A stretch of 14,921 nt of DNA from Pseudomonadota bacterium (GTDB taxonomy: Bacteria; Pseudomonadota; Alphaproteobacteria; Rhizobiales; Devosiaceae), in the NCBI GenBank assembly GCA_023415605.1, contig JAEZKB010000099.1, forward strand, positions 1 to 14,921, in the 5' to 3' direction. The translations under genes and the position numbers were made by a program. Below the pieces are notes generated by a model, which ran no database searches, had not been told where the DNA came from, and worked only from the letters and a program-made list of their open reading frames with translations. Of this stretch, positions 5,361 to 12,889 are shown piece by piece; the stretch's first letter is position 1; each line of letters begins with the position of its first letter.

Positions 5361-6656
5361 TCACCGACCTCCTGTTTGGCGGCGCGCCTCGCGCGCGGCG
5401 GCGAGCTCGTCTTTCGTCGGCTGCTGCTGATCGTCGAGAGGCCCCATGTTCAGCGGCGTCAAGTAGACGTCGCCCTCGGGGCCGATCGGCTCCATGTCCT
5501 CGAGCCGGCGAATGTCGTTCACCGAGAACCACCCCCATTGGCGGCCGACAGCGTAAGCGCGATATCGCTTCTCGAGGTCAGCGCGCACGATGGCGCTCGC
5601 GTTGATCTTGAGGAACGGCCGCGCTCGGCCGGCTGCGGCGCGGAGGAGCTTGCGGTTTGCCTCTTGCTCGAAGCGCACCAGCCAGGGCAACAGGCCGTCG
5701 GTGAGGTACGCGAGGTTCGCTTGCTCGAAATTTGCGAACGTCTGTTTGCTGGTGTCTCCGACCTTCTGCGGCGGGACACCGAAGAACCGGCAGATTTGCT
5801 CTACCGAGAAACGGCGCTGCGCAAGAAACTCCGCATCGGTCGGCGTCATCCCGATCGGCACCCAATCCCAATCGCTGTCACCGAACATGATACGGCCGGC
5901 CTTTCGCGGCCCGGCATAGAGCTCGCTGGCCTTCTTCCGCGCTCGCGCGATGCCGTCATCCGACATGCCCTTGCTCAACTTGAGCAAGCCCGAAGGCGCG
6001 GCTTGGTTTGCGATGAAGCTGCCCGCGAAGCGGTCTTGAGCGATCGCCAGGCCGAGGCTGTGGCGGCCATACGAGATAACGCTCATGCCGCTCTGCCCGT
6101 CGAGCGAAGGCCCCGACAGCACGAACATGTCGTCGTCGGGGATAGTGACGCGCCCGGCGCCGCGGTTGTCGACCACGAACACCTTGCGGCCGTTGTCGTC
6201 GCGGTCGGGTTCGACCCGGTAAGGATGAACCGGCCACAGCGCCACCGGTCGGCCGGATCCATCGCGCTCGATTTCGGCATAGCCGGCGCCGTGGAACTGC
6301 GCCGCGAGCATGAGCGCCTCTTTGAGTTGGAAAGCGGTCATCTCCGGGTTGGGCGAGCTCGAGAGGAGCGCCTCGACTGAGTGCCCCGTGAGTCGCTGGT
6401 TGCCGTCTGCGGCGTCGGCACCGAGCGGCGCCGTCACATGCGCCGGCAGCATCGCCATCGACCTGGCATTGAGCGTTGCGCAAGCCATCGCGGTCGCCTC
6501 GCCCATGACCGCATCTTCGGTCACCGCGACCTGTGACTCAGCCCGGAAGGGGAACCCCAGCGCGTGGCGCAATTCGTTTTCTTGCGGTTCAGTGCGCCGC
6601 GCCTCGACAGACGGCGAGCGCCGGAAGATGTCGGCGATTCGCGCGATGATGCTCAT
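5361..6656 (-). CDS. HK97-type phage portal protein
   Basis: A 431-aa protein of the usual length for the HK97 portal family, the dodecameric ring at the capsid vertex through which DNA enters and leaves. Signatures in order: A-V-T-E-D-A-V-M-G at 44-52 before the first helix; an LLSSSPNPEMTAFQLKE stretch at 98-113; FHGAGYAEIERDGSGRPVALWPVHP at 121-145; and the family's strongest block at 283-335 (FSVEQICRFFGVPPQKVGD, then NFEQANLAYLTDGLLPWL, then FEQEANRKLL). The C-terminus has VNDIRRLEDMEPIGPEGDVYL. The ATG overlaps the terminase TGA. No frameshift or truncation is visible. Confidence 0.93.
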   Translation of the reverse strand: MSIIARIADIFRRSPSVEARRTEPQENELRHALGFPFRAESQVAVTEDAVMGEATAMACATLNARSMAMLPAHVTAPLGADAADGNQRLTGHSVEALLSSSPNPEMTAFQLKEALMLAAQFHGAGYAEIERDGSGRPVALWPVHPYRVEPDRDDNGRKVFVVDNRGAGRVTIPDDDMFVLSGPSLDGQSGMSVISYGRHSLGLAIAQDRFAGSFIANQAAPSGLLKLSKGMSDDGIARARKKASELYAGPRKAGRIMFGDSDWDWVPIGMTPTDAEFLAQRRFSVEQICRFFGVPPQKVGDTSKQTFANFEQANLAYLTDGLLPWLVRFEQEANRKLLRAAAGRARPFLKINASAIVRADLEKRYRAYAVGRQWGWFSVNDIRRLEDMEPIGPEGDVYLTPLNMGPLDDQQQPTKDELAAAREARRQTGGR

Positions 6657-8422
6657 AGGTCGTCGTCCCCCTGCTCAAGTTGCCATTGTTCAAAGCGCCG
6701 CTTGTGCTCGGCGAACAGGGGGTGCGCTGGATCGGCCAGGATGTCGGCCTTCCACGTGCCGTCGTCGTCGTTACTGGCTGCCGGCGTGCCTTCGCCCCAA
6801 AGCTCGGGCCTGTCGTAGATGCTACGGGTGTCGGCGCCGCCGTTCGCTCGACTGATGGCCACCCATGACGCGGTCGCGCCGTCGATGCGTCCGCGGGAGC
6901 GGCCCTTGTGAAAAGTCTTGTTGCCGTTCGCGTCGGTGTGCACCGCGACGTTTTCGAAGCACCACCGCAAGACGGGGTTGCCGCCGTGCCGGAATTTGCG
7001 AGCGACGATGGCGCGTTCCAGCTCGCGCACCGCCGGCGATTGCGTGATCCAACCTTGCGGCACGGTGACCACGGGCCGGCCTTCGTCTTGCAGCGGCGCC
7101 ATCACCGGCTGCGCATAGGCGCGGTCAAAGCCGAGCTCACGAACGTTGTAGGTCGTGCACCATTCTCGCGCCTTGGCGATGATCGCGTCGTAGTCGATGA
7201 CGTTGCCGGGTGTCGCGGTCATGTGGCCAGCGGCGACCCATTGCGCATAGGCCCCCTTGTCGCGCTCGCCGCGCTTCTCGATGTCGCCAGTGGTGACCGT
7301 GGTGCCGCGACGCGTGACCGATTCGGCGGGCACGAAGAAGTGCGCCAGGACGGTATAGCCGCCATCGTCTTCGACGTCGGCGCCTTTGAAGGCGAGCACC
7401 AGGGCGGTGAGGTCGGTGGTGGTCGACATGTCGACCGCGAGCCAGGCCTCTCTACCGCGTAGCGCCTCGACGTCGATCGGCGCCGCGCCCGCATCGTAGA
7501 TGGCCATCGAGACGAAGGGCGAAAGGGACTGCTCGAGCCAGAAATTGAGATTGAATTGGCGGAAGTCGTCGAGGTCGGCCGGCTTCTCCTTCGCCTCGAT
7601 ATAGAGGCCGCGCATCTCATCGATATCGGGATAGCCATCGGCGAGGCCCGGGTTCACCGCGTGCCATGTCCGTTCATCGTCGGCGTTGGCGCCGTCTTCC
7701 GGCTCAAGGATGACGGGCAGGTAGGAGGGGTTTTCAATCTCGCCGAGAGCGACGCGGCGAGCATACTGGAATTCGTCCCATGCGAGGCCGTGCTGACCGC
7801 GGCCGGCGGTGGTCGTGATGACCAGCAATGTGCCAGGCACCTTGACCATACCGCTCTTGAGTGCTCGCCAGAGCTTGCGATTTTTCCATACGTGCAGCTC
7901 GTCCATCGCCACGAAGTCCGGAGTCTTGCCGTGGCTCACGTCGCCGTCTGCGCTCAATATCGTGAGCGTCGAGCCGCCGGCCTTGTGCTCGAGGTAGTCG
8001 GCGCGAAGCTTCACCGCCTTGTGCAGTGCCGGCGTGGCCTTCACGATCGCCGTTGCCTCATCGAGGGCGAGCTCGGCCTGGTCCTCGGCGCCAGCGGCGA
8101 GGAGGGCTTGCCCGAGCGGTCGTTTCTCGTGGCCTACGGCGTGCAGCAGGCCGAGGCCGCCGCCGATGACGGTCGTTTTCCTCGCGCCGCGCGGGATCAT
8201 GATGAAGACGGTGCGCACGATGCGGCGGCCGCGTGCGTCGCGCGGGCCGTAGATGCGCCGCACGACACGTTCCCAGAAGCGCGGCAAGCCCAGCCGGTTG
8301 TCCGGTGCCGTGCTCTTCGGATGCCGCAGCGCGCCGAAGAACTTCACCGCGCGCTGGCCGTAGCCCAGCGGGTCCGGGATCTTAGACCGATCAAACGCCC
8401 AATGCGGACGCGTCGTCGTCAT
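6653..8422 (-). CDS. terL: Phage terminase large subunit
   Basis: A 589-aa DNA-packaging motor: an ATPase that drives DNA into the head, joined to a nuclease that cuts the concatemer. ATPase domain: Walker A-like PRGARKTT at residues 77-84 and Walker B VAMDEL at 171-176, followed by a coupling-type TTT motif near 203-205. Nuclease domain: acidic residues expected to bind metal at D331 (LAVDMSTTTD), D433 (ELGFDRAYAQ) and D514 (GRIDGATAS), with the usual spacing of RNase H-like terminase nucleases. The family resembles Terminase_1. I chose ATG 8422 (GAGGTG upstream, MTTTRPHW start) over an in-frame start at 8479. It overlaps the small terminase by 32 bases. All key residues are present. Confidence 0.95.
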   Translation of the reverse strand: MTTTRPHWAFDRSKIPDPLGYGQRAVKFFGALRHPKSTAPDNRLGLPRFWERVVRRIYGPRDARGRRIVRTVFIMIPRGARKTTVIGGGLGLLHAVGHEKRPLGQALLAAGAEDQAELALDEATAIVKATPALHKAVKLRADYLEHKAGGSTLTILSADGDVSHGKTPDFVAMDELHVWKNRKLWRALKSGMVKVPGTLLVITTTAGRGQHGLAWDEFQYARRVALGEIENPSYLPVILEPEDGANADDERTWHAVNPGLADGYPDIDEMRGLYIEAKEKPADLDDFRQFNLNFWLEQSLSPFVSMAIYDAGAAPIDVEALRGREAWLAVDMSTTTDLTALVLAFKGADVEDDGGYTVLAHFFVPAESVTRRGTTVTTGDIEKRGERDKGAYAQWVAAGHMTATPGNVIDYDAIIAKAREWCTTYNVRELGFDRAYAQPVMAPLQDEGRPVVTVPQGWITQSPAVRELERAIVARKFRHGGNPVLRWCFENVAVHTDANGNKTFHKGRSRGRIDGATASWVAISRANGGADTRSIYDRPELWGEGTPAASNDDDGTWKADILADPAHPLFAEHKRRFEQWQLEQGDDDL

Positions 8423-8807
8423 CGGGCACCTCGCCCGATTGAAGCGACTTGCGCGATCGGCTCGAGGGCGTGATGCCAAACTCGCCCGCCAGGCGCGCGA
8501 CGATTTCGAGGTTCTTGGACATCACACCGTTTGCCGGGTGCGGCTTGGGTTGCTCGCCCTTCGTGCGGACGAACGCGCCATCTTTCGCGATGGCCTTGCG
8601 GCACTCGGCCACCATCCATAATGCCGTGATGTAGGCCTCGACCGTCGAGACCATCACCACGTCGAAGAGTTTGCGCGACTGCAGGTCGGTGATGAGGCGC
8701 CGCCACTCCGCTGTCATGCCCTTGGGCAGGTGCGCGGGCAGCGGCGGCACCTTCGCTGCGGTTTTGCCGCCGGCGATCGCCGTGAGTGCTGGTCGACGTC
8801 CGCGCAT
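8391..8807 (-). CDS. terS: Phage terminase small subunit, P27-like
   Basis: A 138-aa protein in the position and style of the P27 family small terminase, which recognises the packaging site and recruits the large subunit. Features: N-terminal RGRRP, the P-P-x-P-x-HLPKG linker, a helix beginning AEWRRLITDL, a long helix with VSTVEAYITALWMVAECRKAI, then the HPANGVMSKNLEIVARLAGEFGITPSSRSR block. The last motif (GLTPSSRSR-like) is the most typical of the family. It ends in an acidic tail. The ATG directly abuts the stop of the HNH gene (TGAATG). Confidence 0.9.
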   Translation of the reverse strand: MRGRRPALTAIAGGKTAAKVPPLPAHLPKGMTAEWRRLITDLQSRKLFDVVMVSTVEAYITALWMVAECRKAIAKDGAFVRTKGEQPKPHPANGVMSKNLEIVARLAGEFGITPSSRSRKSLQSGEVPDDDDASALGV

Positions 8808-9254
8808 TCATCGGCCGTCCGCCCGCCCAAGGGCCGAATTCGAGAATCCTTCGCGCGGCTGACCCCTGTCGGTCCGCGCACCCCTGCGAAAGTTTCTCCC
8901 CTCCCCCTGGGGTCGCGCGAGCGCGCCCTCGGTGCGCACCGCCTTGCGGCTGTTGCACTCCCGCGTCATAGGCTGCCAGTTGGACCGGTCCCAAAACAAC
9001 TGCATGTTGCCCTTGGGCGCGATGCGATGGTCGACCATCTCAGCGGCCCGACCGCAGCCACATGCGCAACGCTGGTTGCCAGGCAGCGCCAGGAAAGCCT
9101 TGGACTCGCGCTCCCACCTCGAGTCATATCCGCGCTCACGCGCCGACGGTCGACGCTGGTCGGCAGCGCGCTGCCGTTCCCTGGTGCACGCTGGACAGCG
9201 GCCGGCGACGACGGCGCCGCAGGAGCACACTCGAGGAGCTCGGCTGGGCATCAT
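8808..9254 (-). CDS. Phage HNH endonuclease
   Basis: A 148-aa nuclease of the type that sits beside terminase genes and is needed for cutting at the packaging site in several HK97-like phages. Two cysteine clusters are visible: C10, C12, C20 and C23, which look like a zinc ribbon at the N-terminus, and C63, C65 and C67 with C100 around the HNH core. The catalytic core is VDHRIAPKG at 74-82 (D75-H76), N92 (RSNWQPM) and N101 (RECNSRK), so it is of the H-N-N rather than H-N-H form. I start it at the ATG at 9254, where ATGATG overlaps the protease stop, rather than at 9266. It lies upstream of the small terminase, as expected. Confidence 0.9.
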   Translation of the reverse strand: MMPSRAPRVCSCGAVVAGRCPACTRERQRAADQRRPSARERGYDSRWERESKAFLALPGNQRCACGCGRAAEMVDHRIAPKGNMQLFWDRSNWQPMTRECNSRKAVRTEGALARPQGEGRNFRRGARTDRGQPREGFSNSALGRADGR

Positions 9255-10264
9255 CGAGTCTCCCAACCGGTGGTCGTGATCGTGGTGAACGGTCCACGGA
9301 TTGCACGGAACCGAGCGCGTCGTGCGGCAGGGCCAGCGCCGGCAGGTGGCGCGAGGTCGCTACTGATGCGGTTGGCCAGTCCGGCGCGCAAGGCCTCGCC
9401 CGCACCGAACGTAACCTCATCCTCCATCCAAGCCATCGCATAGTCGCGAGAGTGGCGAGTGCGGCGGGCGTAGATCGCAGCCATCGCATCGGCAAAGTCA
9501 TCGCAGACCTTGGCCATGCGGCGGAAGTGAGCCGCTGTGCCACCTTCAGCCACTGCACCATGCGGCAGGTGGAGCATCATGACCGAGTGCCGATCAATCG
9601 TTCGCACGTCGCCGGCCATGGCGATAATGGACGCGGCCGAGTTCGCCCGGTCGATGATCTCGACGGACACCCGATGACAATGACCGACAAGCGCCTCATA
9701 GGCGCTCATGGCTGCCAGGAGGTTGCCGCCTTCGGAGTTGATCGCGACATTGATGGACTTGCCCTCGGCGCGGGTAACGGCGGCAGCGATCGCATCGCCA
9801 GCGTGCACGCCTATCTCGCCCGTGATGTCGATGAGTGCAGCCGGCCCCTCGCCCATCGGCCGTGCGCCGCTTGGCACCGACAATCGGCGGCGAGTGTTGC
9901 GGCCATCGCGAGCATCGAGCACCGCGCGAACGACGTCGCTTTCCTCCATGCGCATGTTGTCCGGCCAGGCGGTGGAGACGTCCCATCGCATTAGGTGGAC
10001 GGCGTCGACCGTCGTGACGCCACCGCGCTCGGAAATCTCAGCCCGCGCTGCCAGCTTGCCGGCGCCAGCGGTGTTGACCAGGTCCCACGTCGAGTCCGTG
10101 TCGCTGATCTCGAAAGCGGCGACCACCACATCGTCGGAAACGTCGGCGAGGAACACGCGGCCGGCGAGCGACTCCGCGTCCTTGAAGATGCGAGCGGAGT
10201 TGCCGACGAAGGTCGATCGTGGGTCGAGGCCCGGCAGCTCGGCGAACCCGATCACCCTCGGCAC
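9251..10264 (-). CDS. ClpP-like phage head-maturation protease
   Basis: A 337-aa serine protease of the ClpP/S14 type that in HK97-like phages processes capsid precursors. The ClpP fold spans roughly 141-305: INSEGGNLLAAMSAYEAL, then RANSAASIIAMAGD with the likely nucleophile S212, then MMLHLPHG with the likely catalytic H232. The closing block WMEDEVTFGAGEALRAGLANRI follows; an acidic residue in this block probably completes the triad. Residues 1-135 form an extra N-terminal region that I do not recognise. The start is GTG at 10264, preceded by GGAGG at 5 bases. Its position is odd: such proteases normally follow the portal and precede the capsid, but here it is upstream of the HNH and terminase genes. 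Confidence 0.85.
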   Translation of the reverse strand: MPRVIGFAELPGLDPRSTFVGNSARIFKDAESLAGRVFLADVSDDVVVAAFEISDTDSTWDLVNTAGAGKLAARAEISERGGVTTVDAVHLMRWDVSTAWPDNMRMEESDVVRAVLDARDGRNTRRRLSVPSGARPMGEGPAALIDITGEIGVHAGDAIAAAVTRAEGKSINVAINSEGGNLLAAMSAYEALVGHCHRVSVEIIDRANSAASIIAMAGDVRTIDRHSVMMLHLPHGAVAEGGTAAHFRRMAKVCDDFADAMAAIYARRTRHSRDYAMAWMEDEVTFGAGEALRAGLANRISSDLAPPAGAGPAARRARFRAIRGPFTTITTTGWETR

Positions 10265-10372
10265 GCGAGCCTCCGCGAAAAAGTGCGGCGCCGCATCGCC
10301 CCCTCTAAAGCGACACGGCGCCGCCGCGCGCTATGCACGCTTCTGATCGGCGCCAGGAGAACGCCGACCATT
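10265..10372 (-). promoter_or_regulatory. Spacer between replication and packaging modules
   Basis: This is the only intergenic gap over 10 bp in the 11-kb leftward run. It holds an inverted repeat TCGGCG/CGCCGA (10347-10352, 10362-10367) just after the upstream stop, and a 12-bp palindrome TGCGGCGCCGCA (10284-10295) followed on the minus strand by CTTTTT. The octamer CGGCGCCG is repeated at 10287 and 10316. It could be an attenuator, an operator or a late promoter. No clear -35/-10 pair is seen. Confidence 0.35.
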
Positions 10373-10912
10373 TCAGATGTGCTTGACGGCATGAGCGAGC
10401 GGCCGCGACTCGATCGTTGCCGTCGGCCAATCGACGCCCCATCGGCGGCCGGCAGCGTGGACGGTGTTCAACTCAGCGAGGGCGCCGTGCAGTTCTGCCA
10501 GCGCATCGCGTACGCGCTTGGCTGTCTCGGTGCGCATCGGCTTGAGCGCCGCTTCGACACGCTCGGCATGCCTGAGGCGATGCGGCTGAAGTTGACGCCG
10601 AACCTCGCGAATCTCGTTCTCGAGATGCTCGGTCTCGATGTGGATGGACTTGAGCTTGGCCTCGCGCACTTGCTGGTTTGACGCGGACGCCGCGTGGGCC
10701 GCTTGAACTGCCAATCGATTCGCTTCGCGTTGGTCACGCAAGCGATCGAGTCGACCTTCGAGCAGCAAGTGGTCCGCGGTCCGCTTGGCGTGCTCGGCGA
10801 CTTCGGCAGGGGTCGGCTGCGGCGGCATTTCCTCGGTGGTCCTCTTCAGCAGTTTCAACACGGCGCGTGCCTCGCGTTGGGTTGGTCGGGAGGCGAGAAT
10901 CGCACGGCTCAA
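10373..10912 (-). CDS. Coiled-coil protein of unknown function
   Basis: A 179-aa, strongly helical protein with long charged stretches (about residues 40-125: LEGRLDRLRDQREANRLAVQAAH, then VREAKLKSIHIETEHLENEIREVRRQL), likely a coiled coil. It has no cysteine, signal peptide or enzyme motif. The start seems to be TTG at 10912, whose last two bases overlap the preceding TGA (TTGA); the next in-frame Met is residue 29. It lies between the replication genes and the protease. A scaffold, tether or replication accessory role would fit, but nothing in the sequence decides. Confidence 0.65.
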   Translation of the reverse strand: MSRAILASRPTQREARAVLKLLKRTTEEMPPQPTPAEVAEHAKRTADHLLLEGRLDRLRDQREANRLAVQAAHAASASNQQVREAKLKSIHIETEHLENEIREVRRQLQPHRLRHAERVEAALKPMRTETAKRVRDALAELHGALAELNTVHAAGRRWGVDWPTATIESRPLAHAVKHI

Positions 10913-11214
10913 GAGCCGCCGCCGTTACCGGATACAAACTGCCGAAAAAGCCCGTGCCGCGCGGCTTTTACGAGGTCTTGGCAGAACAATTCCCAGGCAC
11001 GGCGGATTTGCTCGATATCGAGCTCGATGCCGCGCGGCAGATAGCCCCTGGCGACCAGCAATTCCGTCACGTCGACCCTGTTGAGCCACGCGCCAGCGAA
11101 GAAAAGTCCCTTGTCTTGATTGTCCCGATAGGCGGCCTGCTTGACGCGATTCCGCTCGCGTGCCTCGAGCTCGGCCGCAGTCGGCCGGCGCCGCGCCATG
11201 GCCAGGACGATCAT
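10909..11214 (-). CDS. Hypothetical 101-aa protein
   Basis: A protein of unknown family. Its first 30 residues are basic and helical (MARRRPTAAELEARERNRVKQAAYRDNQ). The remainder is mixed helical with WLNRVDVTELLVARGYLPRGIELDIEQIRRAWELFCQDL; the TELLVARGYLP segment looks like a short helix-turn-helix. The ATG at 11214 overlaps the preceding stop (ATGA); MARRR at 11199 is an alternative start. Coupled to genes on both sides, it is probably expressed together with DnaB. Confidence 0.6.
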   Translation of the reverse strand: MIVLAMARRRPTAAELEARERNRVKQAAYRDNQDKGLFFAGAWLNRVDVTELLVARGYLPRGIELDIEQIRRAWELFCQDLVKAARHGLFRQFVSGNGGGS

Positions 11215-11462
11215 CGCGCAGCCTGCTCTTGCTGGGTCGCCCGGATGCGCTCCGCCACGGCCTCGACAAACGCGGTTTCAAGGCGCTTGAGCTCGCTCGG
11301 CGACAGGTGCGACCACTCTCGCGCGATGAGCTGTCGGTACGCCTCACCAGCCCGCTGCAGGGCACCCGGCCGCGCGCGGGGAGGGAGCGCGCCGATTGCC
11401 TCGACGGCGGTGCCGATAAGCCGTCGGACAAGCATCGTTTGCTTATCGGCGGCGCTCACCAT
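11211..11462 (-). CDS. Hypothetical 83-aa protein downstream of dnaB
   Basis: A small helical protein (MLVRRLIGTAVEAIGALPPRARPGALQRAGEAYRQLIAREWSHLSPSELKRLETAFVEAVAERIRATQQEQ). The second half could form one long amphipathic helix. The start codon overlaps the dnaB stop by seven bases and its own stop overlaps the next start. No recognised domain. Confidence 0.6.
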   Translation of the reverse strand: MVSAADKQTMLVRRLIGTAVEAIGALPPRARPGALQRAGEAYRQLIAREWSHLSPSELKRLETAFVEAVAERIRATQQEQAAR

Positions 11463-12889
11463 GACGACGCTTCATCGTCTTCGGCCGGGTCGGTGAACCG
11501 AGTGAGTGCAGCATCGAAGTTGAAACGCACCGTCGAGGTCGGCCCGTGGCGATGCTTGCCGATGATCACCTCAGCTCGGCCTCGGCTTTGGTCCATCGCC
11601 TTGCACCAGGCGTCGTGACGGTCGTTGAACTTTTGGGCGTCCTCACCTGGCCGGTGCGTCGGCTCTTGGCGCGCGAGGTAGTATTCGTCGCGGTAGACAA
11701 ACATGACGACGTCGGCGTCCTGTTCGATGGAACCGGACTCGCGCAGGTCGGATAGCTGCGGCCGCTTGTCGTCTCGGCTTTCAACGGCGCGGCTCAACTG
11801 TGAGAGCGCGAGAACGGGCACCGCGAGCTCTTTCGCCAATGCTTTCAGGCCGCGCGATATCTCGCCGATATCCTCGAGCCGATTGGCGCGGGGTGACGTG
11901 CCTTGCAGCAGTTGCAGGTAGTCGACCACCACGAGATCGAGACCATGCTGACGCTTGAGTCGGCGCGACCTGGCGCGCAATGCCGCGATGGTGAGCAGGG
12001 CCGTATCGTCGAGAAATAGTCGAGCATTGAGGTCGAAGCCCGCGGTCAGGAAGCGGTCAAACTCCGTTGAGTTGATTTCGCCCCGGCGCACTCGATGGGA
12101 TGACACGCCCGCTTGCTCGGACAGGACGCGCGTCATCACCGATGTGCTCGACATTTCGAGCGAGAAGAAGCCCACGACCGGCGGCGGCTGATCAGCGAGG
12201 GGTGGAATGCTTGTTGCCGCGTTCAAGGCGATATTGGTGGCGAGAGCTGTCTTTCCCATGGCCGGCCGACCGGCGAGGATGATGAGTTCGCCGGGATGCA
12301 AGCCACCGAGGGCGGCGTTCAAGTTCATAAAGCCGGTCGAAAGGCCGCTGACCTCGGTGCCGCGACTGTAGGCTGCTTCGGCCATTCTCACCGCATCTCC
12401 GATGACCGACTCGGCATCCTTAAATCCATCGTCCGCGGCGCCGCGCCCCAGCTCGATCAGGCCGTGCTCGAGCGCCTCGATCTGCTGTTGCGCATCGTCG
12501 GCGACGGCCGATGACTGCGCTCGATCGATTGCCGCTTGCGCGAGTTCGATAATCTTTCGCCGCTGGTAGAGGTCGCGAACTTGCCGCGCGATCTGAGCGG
12601 CATCGATAGCATGCACCGATGAACTCACGAGGCGCGCGAGATATTTCGAGCCGCCAGCGTCGACGACGTCACCATCACGGTCGAGCCAGGTCTTGAGTGT
12701 CACGGCATTGACGCGCTTGCCGCCGTCGATGAGCTCGCGCAAGGAGTCGAAGATGCGCCCATGCAGCGGATCGGCGAAGTGCACGCCCGTAACGATTTCA
12801 CTGACGGCATGATAGGCGCCGTTGTCCACCATGATGGCGCCGAGAAGTGATTGCTCGATATCGAAATTGTGCGGTGTCGACTCGATCAT
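11456..12889 (-). CDS. dnaB: Replicative DNA helicase, DnaB family
   Basis: A 477-aa hexameric helicase that unwinds DNA at the replication fork. The N-terminal DnaB domain is clear (HNFDIEQSLLGAIMVDNG, residues 7-24, to about 110). The C-terminal RecA-like core has Walker A GRPAMGKT at 207-214, the FFSLEMS motif at 241-247, Walker B VVVDYLQ at 320-326, and SQLSRAVE at 363-370 with RPQLSDLRESGSIEQDADVV at 376-395. The start is the ATG at 12889, which overlaps the loader stop as ATGA; a longer in-frame extension runs back into that gene and is rejected. The element thus brings its own helicase instead of relying on the host's, with an initiator and loader just upstream. No intein or missing motif is seen. 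Confidence 0.95.
   Translation of the reverse strand: MIESTPHNFDIEQSLLGAIMVDNGAYHAVSEIVTGVHFADPLHGRIFDSLRELIDGGKRVNAVTLKTWLDRDGDVVDAGGSKYLARLVSSSVHAIDAAQIARQVRDLYQRRKIIELAQAAIDRAQSSAVADDAQQQIEALEHGLIELGRGAADDGFKDAESVIGDAVRMAEAAYSRGTEVSGLSTGFMNLNAALGGLHPGELIILAGRPAMGKTALATNIALNAATSIPPLADQPPPVVGFFSLEMSSTSVMTRVLSEQAGVSSHRVRRGEINSTEFDRFLTAGFDLNARLFLDDTALLTIAALRARSRRLKRQHGLDLVVVDYLQLLQGTSPRANRLEDIGEISRGLKALAKELAVPVLALSQLSRAVESRDDKRPQLSDLRESGSIEQDADVVMFVYRDEYYLARQEPTHRPGEDAQKFNDRHDAWCKAMDQSRGRAEVIIGKHRHGPTSTVRFNFDAALTRFTDPAEDDEASSW

Noticed and set aside
5244..6380. Long open frame on the plus strand opposite the portal gene
   Set aside because: It is antisense to a clear HK97 portal; the arginine-rich, low-information composition is typical of an opposite-strand shadow in GC-rich DNA.
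7556..8473. 305-codon plus-strand open frame opposite terL
   Set aside because: The terminase on the other strand has all its motifs; this frame shows no domain and lacks a supporting start context.
9062..9994. 310-codon plus-strand open frame opposite the protease and HNH genes
   Set aside because: Shadow of two well-supported minus-strand genes.
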